64,000 bases of DNA from the NCBI GenBank assembly GCA_002633005.1, contig NMRA01000175.1, positions 89,334 through 153,333 on the forward strand, given 5' to 3'. The translations under genes were made by a program, and so were the position numbers. This DNA comes from Phoronis australis (Eukaryota; Phoronida; Phoronidae). The notes under the pieces are model-generated. The model was not told where the DNA came from, ran no database searches, and was given only the letters and a program-made list of their open reading frames with translations. Below, piece after piece: positions 53,401 to 61,738 of this stretch (within the stretch, counting starts at the first letter, position 1; each line of letters begins with the position of its first letter).

Positions 53401-56400
53401 TTGCTTTTCAGCCATAGCTTTTTATTTTTTGATGGTAATCAATCATAAGCCTATCAGTAGAAAATTGGACCACTATTTTCCATGGACTTTTTGTCTCTCT
53501 TCTTTGCTCTTTTTATTTTTTGTCAAATGTCCAGAATTTCTTGATCAAATGCCGGTGTTCTCCACAACTGAAAACCCAAATGTGTCGGAAACTCGCAAGC
53601 GTCAAAAAAACGTACCGAAGGCATGCAACGACTGGCGTTCTCTGTAGTGCAAAAGTACTTCCTTTGCACTATCTAAGTGCACATGTACCTGCTTCGATGC
53701 TAAATGTATATTGGGTGTCAAAATAGGGGAAAATAGTAACACAGAAAAACAACATTTGATGAACATTTCACATTTAAAAACTGATAACTAGTTGACAACT
53801 TATTTACAAATAAATAGATAACATTTTTTATTTGTAACCATTGCTCAGTGGTGTTCACCACGTGACAAAATCTAAACGTGCCATGGGGCCATCAAAATGT
53901 GTCGTGGGCCACGCAAACATGTCGCAAATACTGGCACACAGGTTACGGTGACATGTTCAAACAGGTCGTTTTACAAAAATGCACAATACATGTCACTAGA
54001 GACTCACAGCATGGGCCTCACCTGAGGGGAAAGGTGTACATGCCTTCTGAGACAGGAATTGTTCTAGTTGAGGAGAGAAAATTTCCCCCTCCCTGCCCCA
54101 GGTCACCACCAATGACCTTGAGGTAAATTTTCAGCCTGGTGAAAAGAATTTTCATAGGTAATAGAGCATATTCAGCCCCCATCGAGGGGCCCATGCAGAA
54201 CACAGAAACACATCTGGCTTACCTTAGAATCAACAGGCTTGGTGGAGAACTTGTCCCTCTTTTCTCCCTGCTCATCGAATAACACTATAACGCGATCAGC
54301 TGTGCATACTGCCAGCTTGTGATTGTTGGGAGAGAATGCTATTGCCGTCACCTTGAACTCACCCTCCTATCAACAAACACAAGGTCACATGAGTGTTTGA
54401 AAATGAAGCACAACTGCGTGAGGGAAAACGTACTTCAATTTAACTCAACCCAGGTAATCTCAATTTCATTTTACATGCTTAGATGATTCTTAAATTAAAA
54501 CCCACCATATAATCCCACAAATAACTGCAGCCACCTGTATGCAGAACAATGCGTTTAATGAGCAAGACTTTTCCACTCAAATGTTCCGCATACAGACACA
54601 TGTGCCTAAGTTATTCAATAAGGCACAAGTGGTGATTCGATTAAAGGCACACCTTCATCTTTTCTAAATACACTACCAAACCATTTTACTTCACAAAGCA
54701 TGTGTCGTCAGTGACACTCCGGGCGAAATAAAAAGGCCAGAAAAATGGTTAGGTACTAAAAATATAATTTTAAAACTCATAGGTGTAGTTTTAAGAAAAC
54801 TTTTAGCCTTGAACTATTAATAAAAGAACACTTGGTTCCTACTCAAATGTCCTGCATGTAGGCGCATACGCCACAGGTGCTCAAATAGGCACAGCCCCAC
54901 AATTAGGTACATGCACTCAATTGTGGGATTACAGGGTATTTGTTTTTAAAATGTTGCAAAGTGACATACATAACAAAAACATGACACATGTGCATCTGAA
55001 AAATTCACTAGCTGATTAGAGCAAAAGTAGATAAACTTAAGAATTAAGAGAATACTTTCTACGTAATGTAAAGAAACCTGGAAAGGAACTTTCATGCTGC
55101 TAGTGAAATAATATTTTGTTGAAAAGCAAATTATAATGAAAAGAAAGTCTACAGACAAAAGATCTACACTAAATAGTACAGAGCACACGATCACAACATC
55201 TAGAAAAAAGGGGCATTAGCTCACCGACGAACTTCAAGTCTTCCAGTCACTTAAAACAGCTATAAACCACGTTCCATCCAAGAAACAAACTTTTGATTTA
55301 GGGAACTTACTGCTATAAAATTGGTTTTAACTTGGTGGTGCTCACATGAGAAGTGAGTTTGCAAAGAAACAAATTGCTGAATCTAAAATGTAACGGTATA
55401 CAGATTTCTTGCATAGTTTTTGGGGAACAGCACGAATCGACTTACTTGGCTGGCAACTGGCGACAAGATTAATTGTTATGTGGAATCTATTGACCAATGG
55501 GACGGCAGAAAAGTTTGTTCGGTGAATAGCAAAAATTTGCCAATTTGGCCGCTTTATATGGTGAATAGTCACGTTTCTTTCATGACAGGAAGATCTGAAA
55601 GTCTTATCAGCAAAATCATATCATTATCAAAAGAGTACAGAGCGACAGAACTTGTACTTACAAAGTTGAAATCCTGGATTATGAATATAATTAAAGGACA
55701 TCCAGTTAGAACTCAAATAAACAACATGCACTATTTTCATTGACTAAAAAGGTTAAACAATAAAAAAATGTCTCGACATGCAGTGTGAATTCACCATTAC
55801 ACAAGCTTTAAGCAATTTAGTCTAATAATCAAGCTTATTACAGATGCAATATATTGAAGCCAAATTTTGCAAAATAAATGACATCAAAAGCAGTAATTAG
55901 CAAAAATTTAAAAGCAAGTCTTGAAATTTGAAATTCCTAACTCAGACACTACCTAAACTACATGTGTACCAAGACCAAGAGGACTGCAATTTCTCCGGTG
56001 AAGCAAATTATTTGAGATCTGTCATAAGCCCACTCAAGTCACAAAGAAATCTCTGACCAGTGTCTGACTGAGTGAGCTGCTGAGCATCAATTCATAAACA
56101 CAAACTGATTTCGACTCGTCACTGCCTTTCACAGTGAGTTGAGTTTGGCTTACTTGTGTTGAGTTTGAAACCAATGCAACGAGTTTGGAAACCAATGCAA
56201 CAAGTTTGAAGTATTAGATTTGCCATTTCTTCAGCAAATAAAATTTTTTTTGACTTTTGATACCACATCATTTCATTTGTTGTTACGCTTAACGCACTGA
56301 CTCTACAAGGACAGTATGGACATGGAGTTTTAGTTTAAATTTTGTATACACCGAGTTTGGCAATTTCCGTCGAATTATAGCTTTCTGATATGTGATATGG

Positions 56401-56702
56401 AGAGCACCGAAACAGCGTAAAACGTCTCAGATCAAAGTAGGTGGAAAAAAAGCATATACAGTACAGTTGCAAAATCAATCTTTAAATACATTTTCACCTA
56501 GATCGCCACTAAGTTTGGCTGGTAAGAGAAGCTGAAATTGGCTTCAGCTTCAGATTCAAGAGACGGATTGCTAGGGAAGCCGTCAATATTAATTTCCGTT
56601 GCTGAGGAAAATTGAAGCCTAAAACAGGCAGAAATGTGGTGAAACACCAAGTTATATGTATACCTGAGGACTCATTAGAGTGTTGAGATGCTTCAACTGC
56701 AT
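21578..56702 (-). CDS. IFT172: Intraflagellar transport protein 172 (IFT-B complex), complete, 39 coding exons
   Basis: IFT172 is a peripheral IFT-B subunit that moves cargo along the ciliary axoneme and acts in tip turnaround. I joined these exons by GT/AG sites and phase (5' to 3' on the - strand): 56664-56702, 54223-54366, 52746-52858, 52051-52236, 51560-51647, 50512-50726, 49032-49155, 48148-48405, 47047-47100, 46137-46240, 45779-45864, 44841-44953, 44270-44437, 42778-42914, 42336-42443, 41592-41676, 41000-41170, 40083-40331, 39663-39741, 38483-38603, 38035-38269, 35626-35723, 34951-35203, 34119-34261, 33357-33515, 32831-33011, 31686-31795, 30836-30971, 30325-30423, 29397-29506, 28451-28514, 27618-27707, 27033-27260, 26279-26494, 25859-25918, 23060-23158, 22683-22836, 22293-22384, 21578-21667. 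The sum is 5,259 nt, giving 1,752 residues, close to the roughly 1,750 of animal IFT172. The protein starts [13 protein letters not shown] and ends NPSYSFQ. An in-frame TAG lies 24-22 nt upstream of the ATG, so this start is the only in-frame one in the leader. All introns are GT-AG and no exon is missing or frameshifted. Confidence 0.97.
23760..24445 (+). pseudogene. THAP-domain transposase fragment, split by a MITE
   Basis: Left of the MITE the frame reads CIVPACTN, the first Cys pair (C-x4-C). Right of it the frame continues [22 protein letters not shown], then [12 protein letters not shown], giving the Trp, the C-x2-H pair and the Phe positions of a THAP zinc finger. Both halves are in the same frame once the MITE and one copy of its target duplication are ignored. 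The left target copy now contains TAA. No AVPTIF-type end or catalytic domain is visible, so the gene is dead. Confidence 0.75.
23803..24254. mobile_element. hAT-like MITE, copy 1 (CAGGGCTTGGAAT family)
   Basis: Starts CAGGGCTTGGAATGACC and ends, reversed, CAGGGCTTGGAATTTTCCGC. Internal CGCGGAAA motifs are repeated in both orientations. The flanks ATTAAG and ATGAAG differ at one of six positions, consistent with an aged target duplication. The copy contains the only ambiguous base I noticed (N at 23921). Confidence 0.75.
24445..24643 (-). other. Possible exon of unknown origin inside the THAP element
   Basis: On the - strand an acceptor-like TTTTGTAACAG is followed by a 66-codon open frame ending at a strong donor (TTTG|GTAAGC). 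The frame is highly charged, with [20 protein letters not shown] and [14 protein letters not shown]. Its end touches the THAP domain, which is on the opposite strand. It is not part of IFT172, whose exons 35 and 36 join in phase without it. It could be a second transposon reading frame or chance. Confidence 0.25.
25157..25322. repeat. 56-bp minisatellite, about 3 copies
   Basis: Full units at 25211-25266 and 25267-25322 and a diverged partial unit before them. The core is GACTGGCCTGATCGGGTTCC. It is GC-rich compared with its surroundings and lies inside the THAP element. Confidence 0.8.
27033..42443 (-). CDS. IFT172: IFT172 exons 15-33: TPR-like alpha-solenoid (residues 610-1516)
   Basis: Nineteen exons encode a long array of helical-pair repeats. 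Diagnostic pieces are [20 protein letters not shown] (exon 17), [19 protein letters not shown] (exon 18), [17 protein letters not shown] (exon 19), [20 protein letters not shown] (exon 20), [19 protein letters not shown] (exon 23), [19 protein letters not shown] (exon 24), [20 protein letters not shown] (exon 26), [20 protein letters not shown] (exon 30) and [18 protein letters not shown] (exon 33). The solenoid mediates packing along the IFT train in this family. Introns here carry three of the four copies of a Tc1-like MITE and a 1.36-kb TIR element. Confidence 0.95.
27837..28089. mobile_element. Tc1/mariner-type MITE, copy B, in IFT172 intron 31
   Basis: Boundaries are TA|CAGTACAAGACAAAAGT and GGCCTGTACTG|TA, with intact TA duplications at both ends. 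At 253 bp it is nearly the same length as copy A. The internal inverted repeat includes GTCATTTTGTCTAATTAC against the left arm. Confidence 0.75.
28515..29396 (-). other. IFT172 intron 30 with a G-rich beginning
   Basis: Read on the - strand, the first ~250 nt after the exon 30 donor are G-rich, with many GGG/GGGG runs (visible as CCC runs at 29155-29396). Intronic G-runs next to a donor commonly help splice-site recognition, and four closely spaced runs could form a quadruplex. The rest of the intron shows GGGG(T)-to-ACCCC inverted ends at 28934 and 29145, suggesting a further decayed MITE. Confidence 0.4.
29735..30217. mobile_element. hAT-like MITE, copy 2, in IFT172 intron 29
   Basis: The same termini and the same internal sequence as 23803-24254 in the same orientation, with a poly-A run at about 29839-29850. 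The flanks AGTTAT and TGTTAT differ at one of six positions. Confidence 0.75.
31851..32281. mobile_element. Tc1/mariner-type MITE, copy C, longer variant, in IFT172 intron 26
   Basis: Ends TA|CAGTACAAGCCAAAAG and CCTTGTACTG|TA. It is about 180 bp longer than copies A and B because of an internal segment around 31930-32130. Its right half (AGGACAGTTAGCAAGGTGGC) is shared with copy D and is reverse-complementary to the matching part of copies A and B. Confidence 0.7.
34777..34917. repeat. 43-bp tandem repeat with palindromic heads, in IFT172 intron 23
   Basis: Units at 34777-34819, 34820-34862, 34863-34905 and a partial unit after. Each begins CATGTCACTRGTGACATG or a variant; in the middle unit this is an exact 18-bp palindrome. 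Weaker related units can be seen back to about 34560, so the array was once longer. Confidence 0.8.
35929..37286. mobile_element. 1.36-kb TIR element (CAGGGCTCAAC ends), in IFT172 intron 21
   Basis: The ends CAGGGCTCAACACCAAC and, reversed, CAGGGCTCAACATTAAC are inverted repeats, and ATGAA flanks both sides. ACTTGCCCGATGGGCAAGT just inside the left end is a hairpin, and the right end has related GGGCAAGT motifs. These ends are typical of hAT-like non-autonomous elements. It carries a 66-codon + strand ORF at 36189-36389 that I do not recognise. Confidence 0.65.
36189..36389 (+). other. Unrecognised basic ORF inside the TIR element
   Basis: 66 codons, rich in Arg/Lys/Ser ([29 protein letters not shown]). 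It could be a captured exon or a remnant of a transposon gene. There is no acceptor evidence, and the sequence around it is not otherwise coding. Confidence 0.25.
39339..39569. mobile_element. Tc1/mariner-type MITE, copy D, left end decayed, in IFT172 intron 19
   Basis: The right end TTTTGTCAGCTTACTGTACTG|TA is well kept. The left end AGTACATGCTGAAAGTATTC is a degenerate version of the family terminus. Internal GGACAGTTAGTAAAGTGGCT aligns with copy C. Confidence 0.65.
42778..47100 (-). CDS. IFT172: IFT172 exons 9-14: second propeller and linker (residues 390-610)
   Basis: Exon 9 is the smallest internal exon at 54 nt ([18 protein letters not shown]). Exon 10 adds [16 protein letters not shown], exon 12 [19 protein letters not shown], and exon 13 [19 protein letters not shown] followed by the [16 protein letters not shown] segment. 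Exon 14 ends at the propeller-solenoid border ([15 protein letters not shown]). The exon 11/12 junction splits a codon that becomes Met where vertebrate proteins commonly have Val, a conservative change. Confidence 0.95.
43857..44070. mobile_element. GGGGCCT/AACTTAAG family element, copy 1, in IFT172 intron 13
   Basis: AAACTGGCTTAGCTGAGATA, AAATTTCAGTCACTTTCAAG and GACAAATCTTAGAC align with the copy at 63681-63912 along the full length. The ends are loosely inverted (AAGAAAACTGGCTTA and reversed AACTTAAG-type sequence). Confidence 0.55.
44070..44155 (-). repeat. tRNA-derived SINE head or tRNA pseudogene
   Basis: On the - strand it reads GGAGGCATTGTGGCCAAGTC, then a long variable arm, then GTGGG-TTCAAGA-TCCAC, a full five-pair T arm with a consensus B box (GGTTCAAGATCC). 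The A-box side (TGGCCAAGT) is Leu/Ser-like. A plausible acceptor stem is missing, so it is not a working tRNA gene. Confidence 0.5.
45470..45735. repeat. Dispersed repeat, copy 1, in IFT172 intron 11
   Basis: Shares with 56140-56408 the ordered blocks TTTGAAAACCTATGCAATGA / CCAATGCAACGAG, TTTTTGGTACCA, CAGTATGGACA, GTCGAGTTTG and GTGGAGAACAC. No coding capacity. Confidence 0.5.
46836..46920. repeat. 28-bp tandem repeat, about 3 units, in IFT172 intron 9
   Basis: ATGTTGATAATCATTCCTCT repeats twice exactly, with a third diverged unit (ATGTAAGTAAACATTGCTCT). Confidence 0.75.
48148..56702 (-). CDS. IFT172: IFT172 exons 1-8: N-terminal WD40 propeller (residues 1-389)
   Basis: These exons encode the first beta-propeller. 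WD-type blade sequences include [20 protein letters not shown] (exon 2), [20 protein letters not shown] (exon 3), [19 protein letters not shown] (exon 6) and [18 protein letters not shown] (exon 7). Exon 8 carries [16 protein letters not shown] and the family segment [15 protein letters not shown]. Exon 1 codes for only 13 residues and is separated from exon 2 by a 2.3-kb intron. In this family the N-terminal propellers contact other IFT-B subunits. Identity is certain because the blade order and residues match IFT172 throughout. Confidence 0.95.
52579..52698. repeat. 40-bp tandem repeat, 3 units, in IFT172 intron 3
   Basis: Units at 52579-52618, 52619-52658 and 52659-52698, with core ACAATGGGATTACCAATGCC. 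Units 1 and 3 are closer to each other than to unit 2. Confidence 0.85.
56140..56408. repeat. Dispersed repeat, copy 2, in IFT172 intron 1
   Basis: Aligns with 45470-45735 in the same orientation. Part of the family's end (GTTGTGGAGAACACC) also occurs inverted at about 53556-53571. Confidence 0.5.
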
Positions 56703-56723
56703 TGTTGCTCGCGATCTTGATAA

Positions 56724-56735
56724 CTATACTGCCAT
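56724..56735 (-). promoter_or_regulatory. Minimal upstream ORF in the presumed IFT172 5' leader
   Basis: An ATG followed by two codons and a TAG lies 21 nt upstream of the IFT172 start, in the same frame. It would encode Met-Ala-Val. It matters only if the transcript begins upstream of 56735, which is likely because the leader region is continuous to at least the CCAAT-type site near 56912. Such a minimal uORF usually permits reinitiation or leaky scanning; the effect here is inference. Confidence 0.35.
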
Positions 56736-56859
56736 AAACTTTCACAAATATGAACCGACTGTTCGCTGTTTTCATTCAAGTGCAGGAATTTCGCAGTGCC
56801 TCGTTTTGAAAATGAATCTACTGTTGCGTCCTCTGTCGGAAGATATCTCAAAGAGGTCG

Positions 56860-56960
56860 CACAAAGACCGTAGAGAGAGAGAGAGCAAGACAAACCACCT
56901 AGCGAAATCCCATTGGACGGCCACCGGCGGCCATTGTTGTTTCATGGACCGTAGAGACAT
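56860..56960 (-). promoter_or_regulatory. Likely IFT172 promoter region
   Basis: About 160-260 bp upstream of the IFT172 start the sequence becomes locally GC- and CpG-richer. It contains an inverted CCAAT (ATTGG at 56912-56916) next to CGGCCACCGGCGGCCATTG, which includes a YY1-like GGCCATT core. A GA-dinucleotide tract sits at 56873-56886. I found no convincing RFX X-box here. The call rests on position and composition only. Confidence 0.35.
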
Positions 56961-58615
56961 CTAGCAGACGTGTGTGCAATAAACAAATATAGCAAGACAT
57001 GACGGGCTCCAGTCGGTAAAAAGCAACGGTGCTTTTTACAATTCCTGCGTCTGCAGCAACAGTTAACTGAAAATTCGTGACTTATGCTTTTTTGCTTCCC
57101 CACTGATTAAGATAAATGACGTTCACGTTTGAAACAAAGAATGTTTTTGTAGGAAACTGCTGCCAGTCAACCAGTGATGGACTGGGCAGTGATTTGAACT
57201 TAATGGCTTTACTATTCCCTGCATTTGATCGCTTATATAGAAAATTATCGTTCATTGTTTGCATGATTTTGGGAACTACTGATTAGTTTATTCTATGCGC
57301 ATGTATTACTTTCTTTCATTTCTTTCTGCAGTCTTAATACTTTTACTAGTTGACAAAGCTTAGTTTTTCGACATACGGGTTAGAATGGAGGCCACTAAAT
57401 AAGGTTTGGGACGGGATAAAAGTTTGAGTTTGAACTCGAAATTTCGAGTTTTACTCGAGTTTGTAGCGCAAATATAAGGGTCTTCAAGTGCAAACTTGGA
57501 CTAGAAACTCATAGGAATAAACTATAATGCATTCGAGCACAGTCTGATAACCACTTATATTGAGTTCGTACAAAAGGAGCAGAGAAGAGAAATTGACAAA
57601 TCCAATTCGAGTTCGTTTCGAGAGCAAAGACTAGAGACCGACCACTGGTTTTTCAGTAGCTAGCGATAGTTCAAATTTACCACGCTGTATCTTTGTTATC
57701 TCTTCCATGCAGTTACCGGGCATTTTAAGAAACGTTAATTCTTGAAAACACCTTGCTCTCGTGTATCGAGATGGGACCCAGGGGATCTGTTAGCGGACTT
57801 CACTACGTTCCTTAAATCTTCTCACCACTTTGTGGACTTTGCTTACTCACTTTGTTTACTCATTTATGGCATATTTTCTTGCCACTTCATCTTTATTATA
57901 AGGCCCTCCTTTATTCATGACATTTTCTAATAATCTGAAAACTAGGCCCTAGTATTTTAAGGAAAAATATGTAGACGCCTCTTAAATTAGGACCATTCAA
58001 TGAAAATAAGTTCAGCCCTGTTATTCATTTTCAATATAGTACTCTATAAGAATTCGACGTCGGTAAATTTACTCTCGATATGAATGTTAAAATGGACTAA
58101 ATGGGGAAGATAAAATAGTAAAAGAGTTTGAGCAATGAAGGGAATGCAGAGTTCCTATTTCATTCAACCGGCTATTCTATTGAATCCCCCTAGTCAATGG
58201 CTTTGTCTGTCAATTGCCAGAGAAACCAATGACACGCATATATATGGGGAGGCTATCTATTCTTGATTCTGGATAGGCGTCGAGTGTATTTTCATTAATT
58301 GAATTAGCCTATACAAACTGCAAGGTTAGGACCATCACACAACCGTACTTCCCTAAAAACGACGTTCACGTACGTCTCTCGATCAATGCGACCAATTACC
58401 AACCAAAGAATGGACTGCTTAAATTTTGCAGATTGGATGCAACGGACTTCGCGTTGCTGTCGTAGTACAAAACACTCAAAATGGGGCTAACCAGTATTTC
58501 ATTCTACACATATAGAGCAAAACAAGCTATAGGCTAATTCAGTAAGGTCATTGACTTTCTTTCCAACCCGCATCGACTTCAGTGTTGAGTTGTTTAGTCG
58601 CCCTCAAAAATACCT
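56960..58615. other. Gene-free stretch upstream of IFT172
   Basis: No recognisable gene, RNA or full repeat. A short AACTCGAAATTTCGAGTT hairpin-like run lies near 57434-57452. Confidence 0.5.
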
Positions 58616-58807
58616 TTATGAAACTATTTCTGTGATCTCATGTCCTCGGATGACCACACCACTTCCCTCGTTCCACCCAGTTTCCAAAAGTCCTTTACTG
58701 TTAATGCGTTTTCCTGATTGCGGGAACTGTTTACCCAGTCTGGACCCACTGTCCCTCCAAGCCTGTTGCTTCCGTTGACTTGTTTTGGCAACACTTTTCT
58801 TACTCAT
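58616..58807 (-). other. Candidate small ORF, 63 codons, unrecognised
   Basis: MSKKSVAKTSQRKQQAWRDS through GLLETGWNEGSGVVIRGHEI to a TAA at 58616. It is basic at the N-terminus with ordinary-looking codon use and A at -3 of the ATG. The frame is open further upstream to 58978 but that part looks non-coding. I do not recognise a family. It could be a small gene, a terminal exon or chance. Confidence 0.3.
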
Positions 58808-58984
58808 TTTATTGATAACCGAGCCACAAGGAAAAAATTTTTTGCACTGATTCTGCCTACAACTGTGTGCTGTGATTGAAACCCACGTGATCACAGTTCC
58901 ATTGAAGCACTTCAATGGTTTCTTTGTTAGGTTAACCCAGCTCCACACAGTAGGGGGCCGGTGCTTTCGACACTTCAAACTAGT

Positions 58985-59286
58985 CTCCCGTTCAGTAACG
59001 CTAGACCCTCGCTAAAAAGCAAGACTTCGCGAGATCACGCGAGATATTGCCATGTATTTTAAATGAGATCATGTGACTTTGGCTAGATTTTAGCTAGGTC
59101 CTAGCGTAGGTCCTAGCGTTACTGAACGCACGCCAGGCGTGCGTTCAGTAGACGCTAGGACCTACGCTAGGACCTAGCTAAAACCAAGTCAAAGTCACGT
59201 GTTCTTATTTAAAATACACGGCAACATATCGCGTAATCTCGCGAAGTCTTGCTTTTTAGCGAGGTCCTAGCGTTACTGAACGGGAG
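58985..59286. mobile_element. 302-bp near-perfect palindrome: two head-to-head MITEs
   Basis: The arms mirror each other about position 59135, from CTCCCGTTCAGTAACGC at the left to its complement at the right. The terminal motif GTTCAGTAACGCTAG also occurs, inverted, beside the centre. Each half is therefore a ~145-bp element with its own inverted ends, separated by CACGCCAGGCGTG. The strand would fold into one long hairpin. Confidence 0.85.
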
Positions 59287-59870
59287 GCAGGTTTCATTGA
59301 ACTCGCTCCTTTAAAGAAGAACTACGTGGAGCGTTGATTGCACCCACGACTGCAATGCAATTCCAGTAGTGTTTTTAATATCGCAAAATGGCCATTAAAC
59401 GGCACTGAATACATTGAAACTATACAAAACAAAGCGTCGTCTTCTCTCTAAGAACACTGCCCAGCAAAAGTAAATGAAAATCCGCACAGGAACTCTAAAG
59501 ATGGAGACAGACGTAACTCTCTTTTTTGAGAAAAAATCCATTCGGAGGCACAACATTGATCTAATTTTTGTCGAGTTTAAAATAGGATTACACACCTCAA
59601 ATTGTGACCTTGCAAGAGGTTAAGTAGATATAAAGACAGATGTCAACAAGAGGAACTCGGAGCCTTGAAATGCGCCCACGATACCTCTGAAAACGGTGTA
59701 CTTCAATGAGTATTTTGTAAAATTATGAAAATGTCCATTAGATGCCGCATATTGCGTCAAACCCATCCGAATTGAAAAGGTCATCTCTTGCCATCGCAGT
59801 TGCCGTCTATCATGGGATGTATAATAAAGCACTTGGGTGCAAAGAGTTATAGCACAGATATCAGGTCCTC
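59287..59870. other. Gene-free stretch
   Basis: Nothing recognisable beyond short ORFs without similarity. Confidence 0.5.
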
Positions 59871-60133
59871 GGTAGCTCAGTCGAAGAGTGTGAGAGTGTG
59901 AGAGCGTGAGAGTGGGAAGAGAGTGGGAGGAGAGTGGGAGGAGAGTGGGAGGAGAGTGGAAGGAGAGTGGGAGGAGAATGGGAGGGGAGTGGGAGGAGAA
60001 TGGGAGGAGAGTGGGAGGAGAATGGGAGGAGAGTGGGTCCTAGGTAAAACAGGACCGGCAGTCTGGTGAAACGGGTCTGGAACTTCATCGGTATTTTTGA
60101 CCCGGGGTTCCACACCGAGCTTCCACAGGACCT
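59871..60133 (+). repeat. tRNA-like repeat interrupted by an 11-bp minisatellite
   Basis: GGTCCTCGGTAGCTCAGTCG has a tRNA 5' end and a consensus A box. The far end has GGGGTTCCACACC-like sequence and then AGGACC, complementary to the first six bases. Between them is a run of GAGTGGGAGGA units (about 59886-60036). It is best explained as a tRNA-derived SINE with an expanded internal repeat. Confidence 0.4.
59886..60036. repeat. 11-bp G-rich minisatellite (GAGTGGGAGGA)
   Basis: About 13 imperfect units. The + strand is almost free of C and has regularly spaced GGG and GG runs, so non-B structure is possible. Confidence 0.85.
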
Positions 60134-60716
60134 TGTCTTCTTGTCCATGTCACCACCTTCAGTTGATTGCTTTGAGACCAAAAAAAATCTTTTTGTATTA
60201 CCTCATGATAGTTTTAGGAGCATTTCAGTTGTAAGTGTACTTCATTGTGTCTGAAAGAGATGACTGTTACATTGCTAGTTATTAATGTTCTGTTTTTACA
60301 TGTACAGTGTACATACCCCATTTGATGTGCTACCTACAGCAAACGTAATGGATTGTGGGAAGTATTACCTGCGCGGATTTCCGTACATAAGATCGGAAGA
60401 CAAAAAGTCGGATGTAACAATACTCAAGAACCTATACTCGGCAATGCCGAATACACGAACGCACGTATGAAACTCAAGTTCGCCCTAAATATATCCTAGT
60501 GAGAATAAGTATTTTTAGATTTCAACTAACACTTTTATTCTGAGATATGCTTCCCAGTTATATTTTTGGGAAAATCTAACATACGCAAACTGGGCACATA
60601 TTCTGCTGGTCTTATATACGGAAGTCTACGGTGGGCCTTCTTAAACCTGTACACCATGAAAATTTCATTCGAGACAGTTTTTTAAATAGTAGGTTCAACT
60701 AATATTCCGTTCATTC

Positions 60717-61248
60717 ATGTCTGTGCGTTCGCGTTTAAGGCGTGATCGGAACAGGTAAGTGTTGTTTTGATTTTTGTTTGCTGTTTCCATATTTCATTCT
60801 GTAATATTTTCCCTCTTCAGATAGTTCTTTCAACGGTGGACAATAGTTTTCTGATAGACTGTTAAACTTTAACAACGTTCCTGTAAACATAACGAGGTTT
60901 GAGTAAACTCGCGCTGTCGATACTTAAAATTTTAGCAGAAGTGTATGACTTCCATCAGCAGAGAACTGTGGTCCATAACTGTAGCGAATATATGACGAAA
61001 TGAAATGAAAACAATCAATATAGATGGAATTGTAATTGGTTAAGTATATATTAAGTAACAAGTGTTAAATTAAGAATATAGATAGAAGGGCTCTTGCCAG
61101 TTTCACGCCATTTATGAGTTCACGGCGTCTCAGTGATTTCGTTTTTCTTTTCAGGTCGTCAGTAGTCGATTCTCCGAACAGTCGTGATCTGCCGGGAACC
61201 TATTGTATCAACGTGTGCAACCACGGTCTCGGGGGGACACCTGGATGA
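60717..61248 (+). other. Candidate two-exon transcript start (43 codons)
   Basis: ATG at 60717 opens MSVRSRLRRDRN and ends at a textbook donor (AACAG|GTAAGTG, 60755). A strong acceptor (TTTTTCTTTTCAG) ends at 61154. Joining 60754 to 61155 keeps the frame open (SSVVDSPNSRDLPGTYCINV) to TGA at 61246-61248. Both flanks are CpG-richer than average. It may be the 5' part of a gene with upstream ORF, or chance. I do not recognise the product. Confidence 0.3.
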
Positions 61249-61738
61249 CACCCGAAGAATTAGTGGGACTAAATCGACATTGGTGTGCAGCAGGAGGCCG
61301 GGTGAGGGGGGCGGGGTGCGCAAAGTAGTAGTGACTGGGGGAGAACTGCGCGAAATTGGTGGCAACAGTGAGACAGCGATCAAATGAAACGGCATCGTAA
61401 TCATCTGTCCAGGTTACAATAGCCCAAGCTACCTGATTGAATGGTTATCAGTTTATATCATCTACAAGCAGATTTCGTGAGAATTTTCGCTGTCAGCAGC
61501 TAAGCTTGAGGTTAAAAACGTAAGCAAACGCAAATCTGTTAGGACATCTCTATTTCATGACGACACGCCAGTGTGTCGCCGGTCTTCACACAATGATAGA
61601 CGTTTCAAAGGCTGCCGAACAGAAACGTTTCAATTATGAAAACGAGTGGGTGAATTTGATGTTGTAGGATTTGAAATTGCATTCGCTTTCTAGACCGCGC
61701 CATTTTGTATATAGTAAATTGATCGTGTCTTTAGCTAC

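Noticed and set aside
61159-61404. Overlapping ORFs on both strands in the GC-richer segment
   Set aside because: No recognisable domain, and the + strand version has no ATG start. The spliced frame from 60717 is a better candidate and is reported instead.
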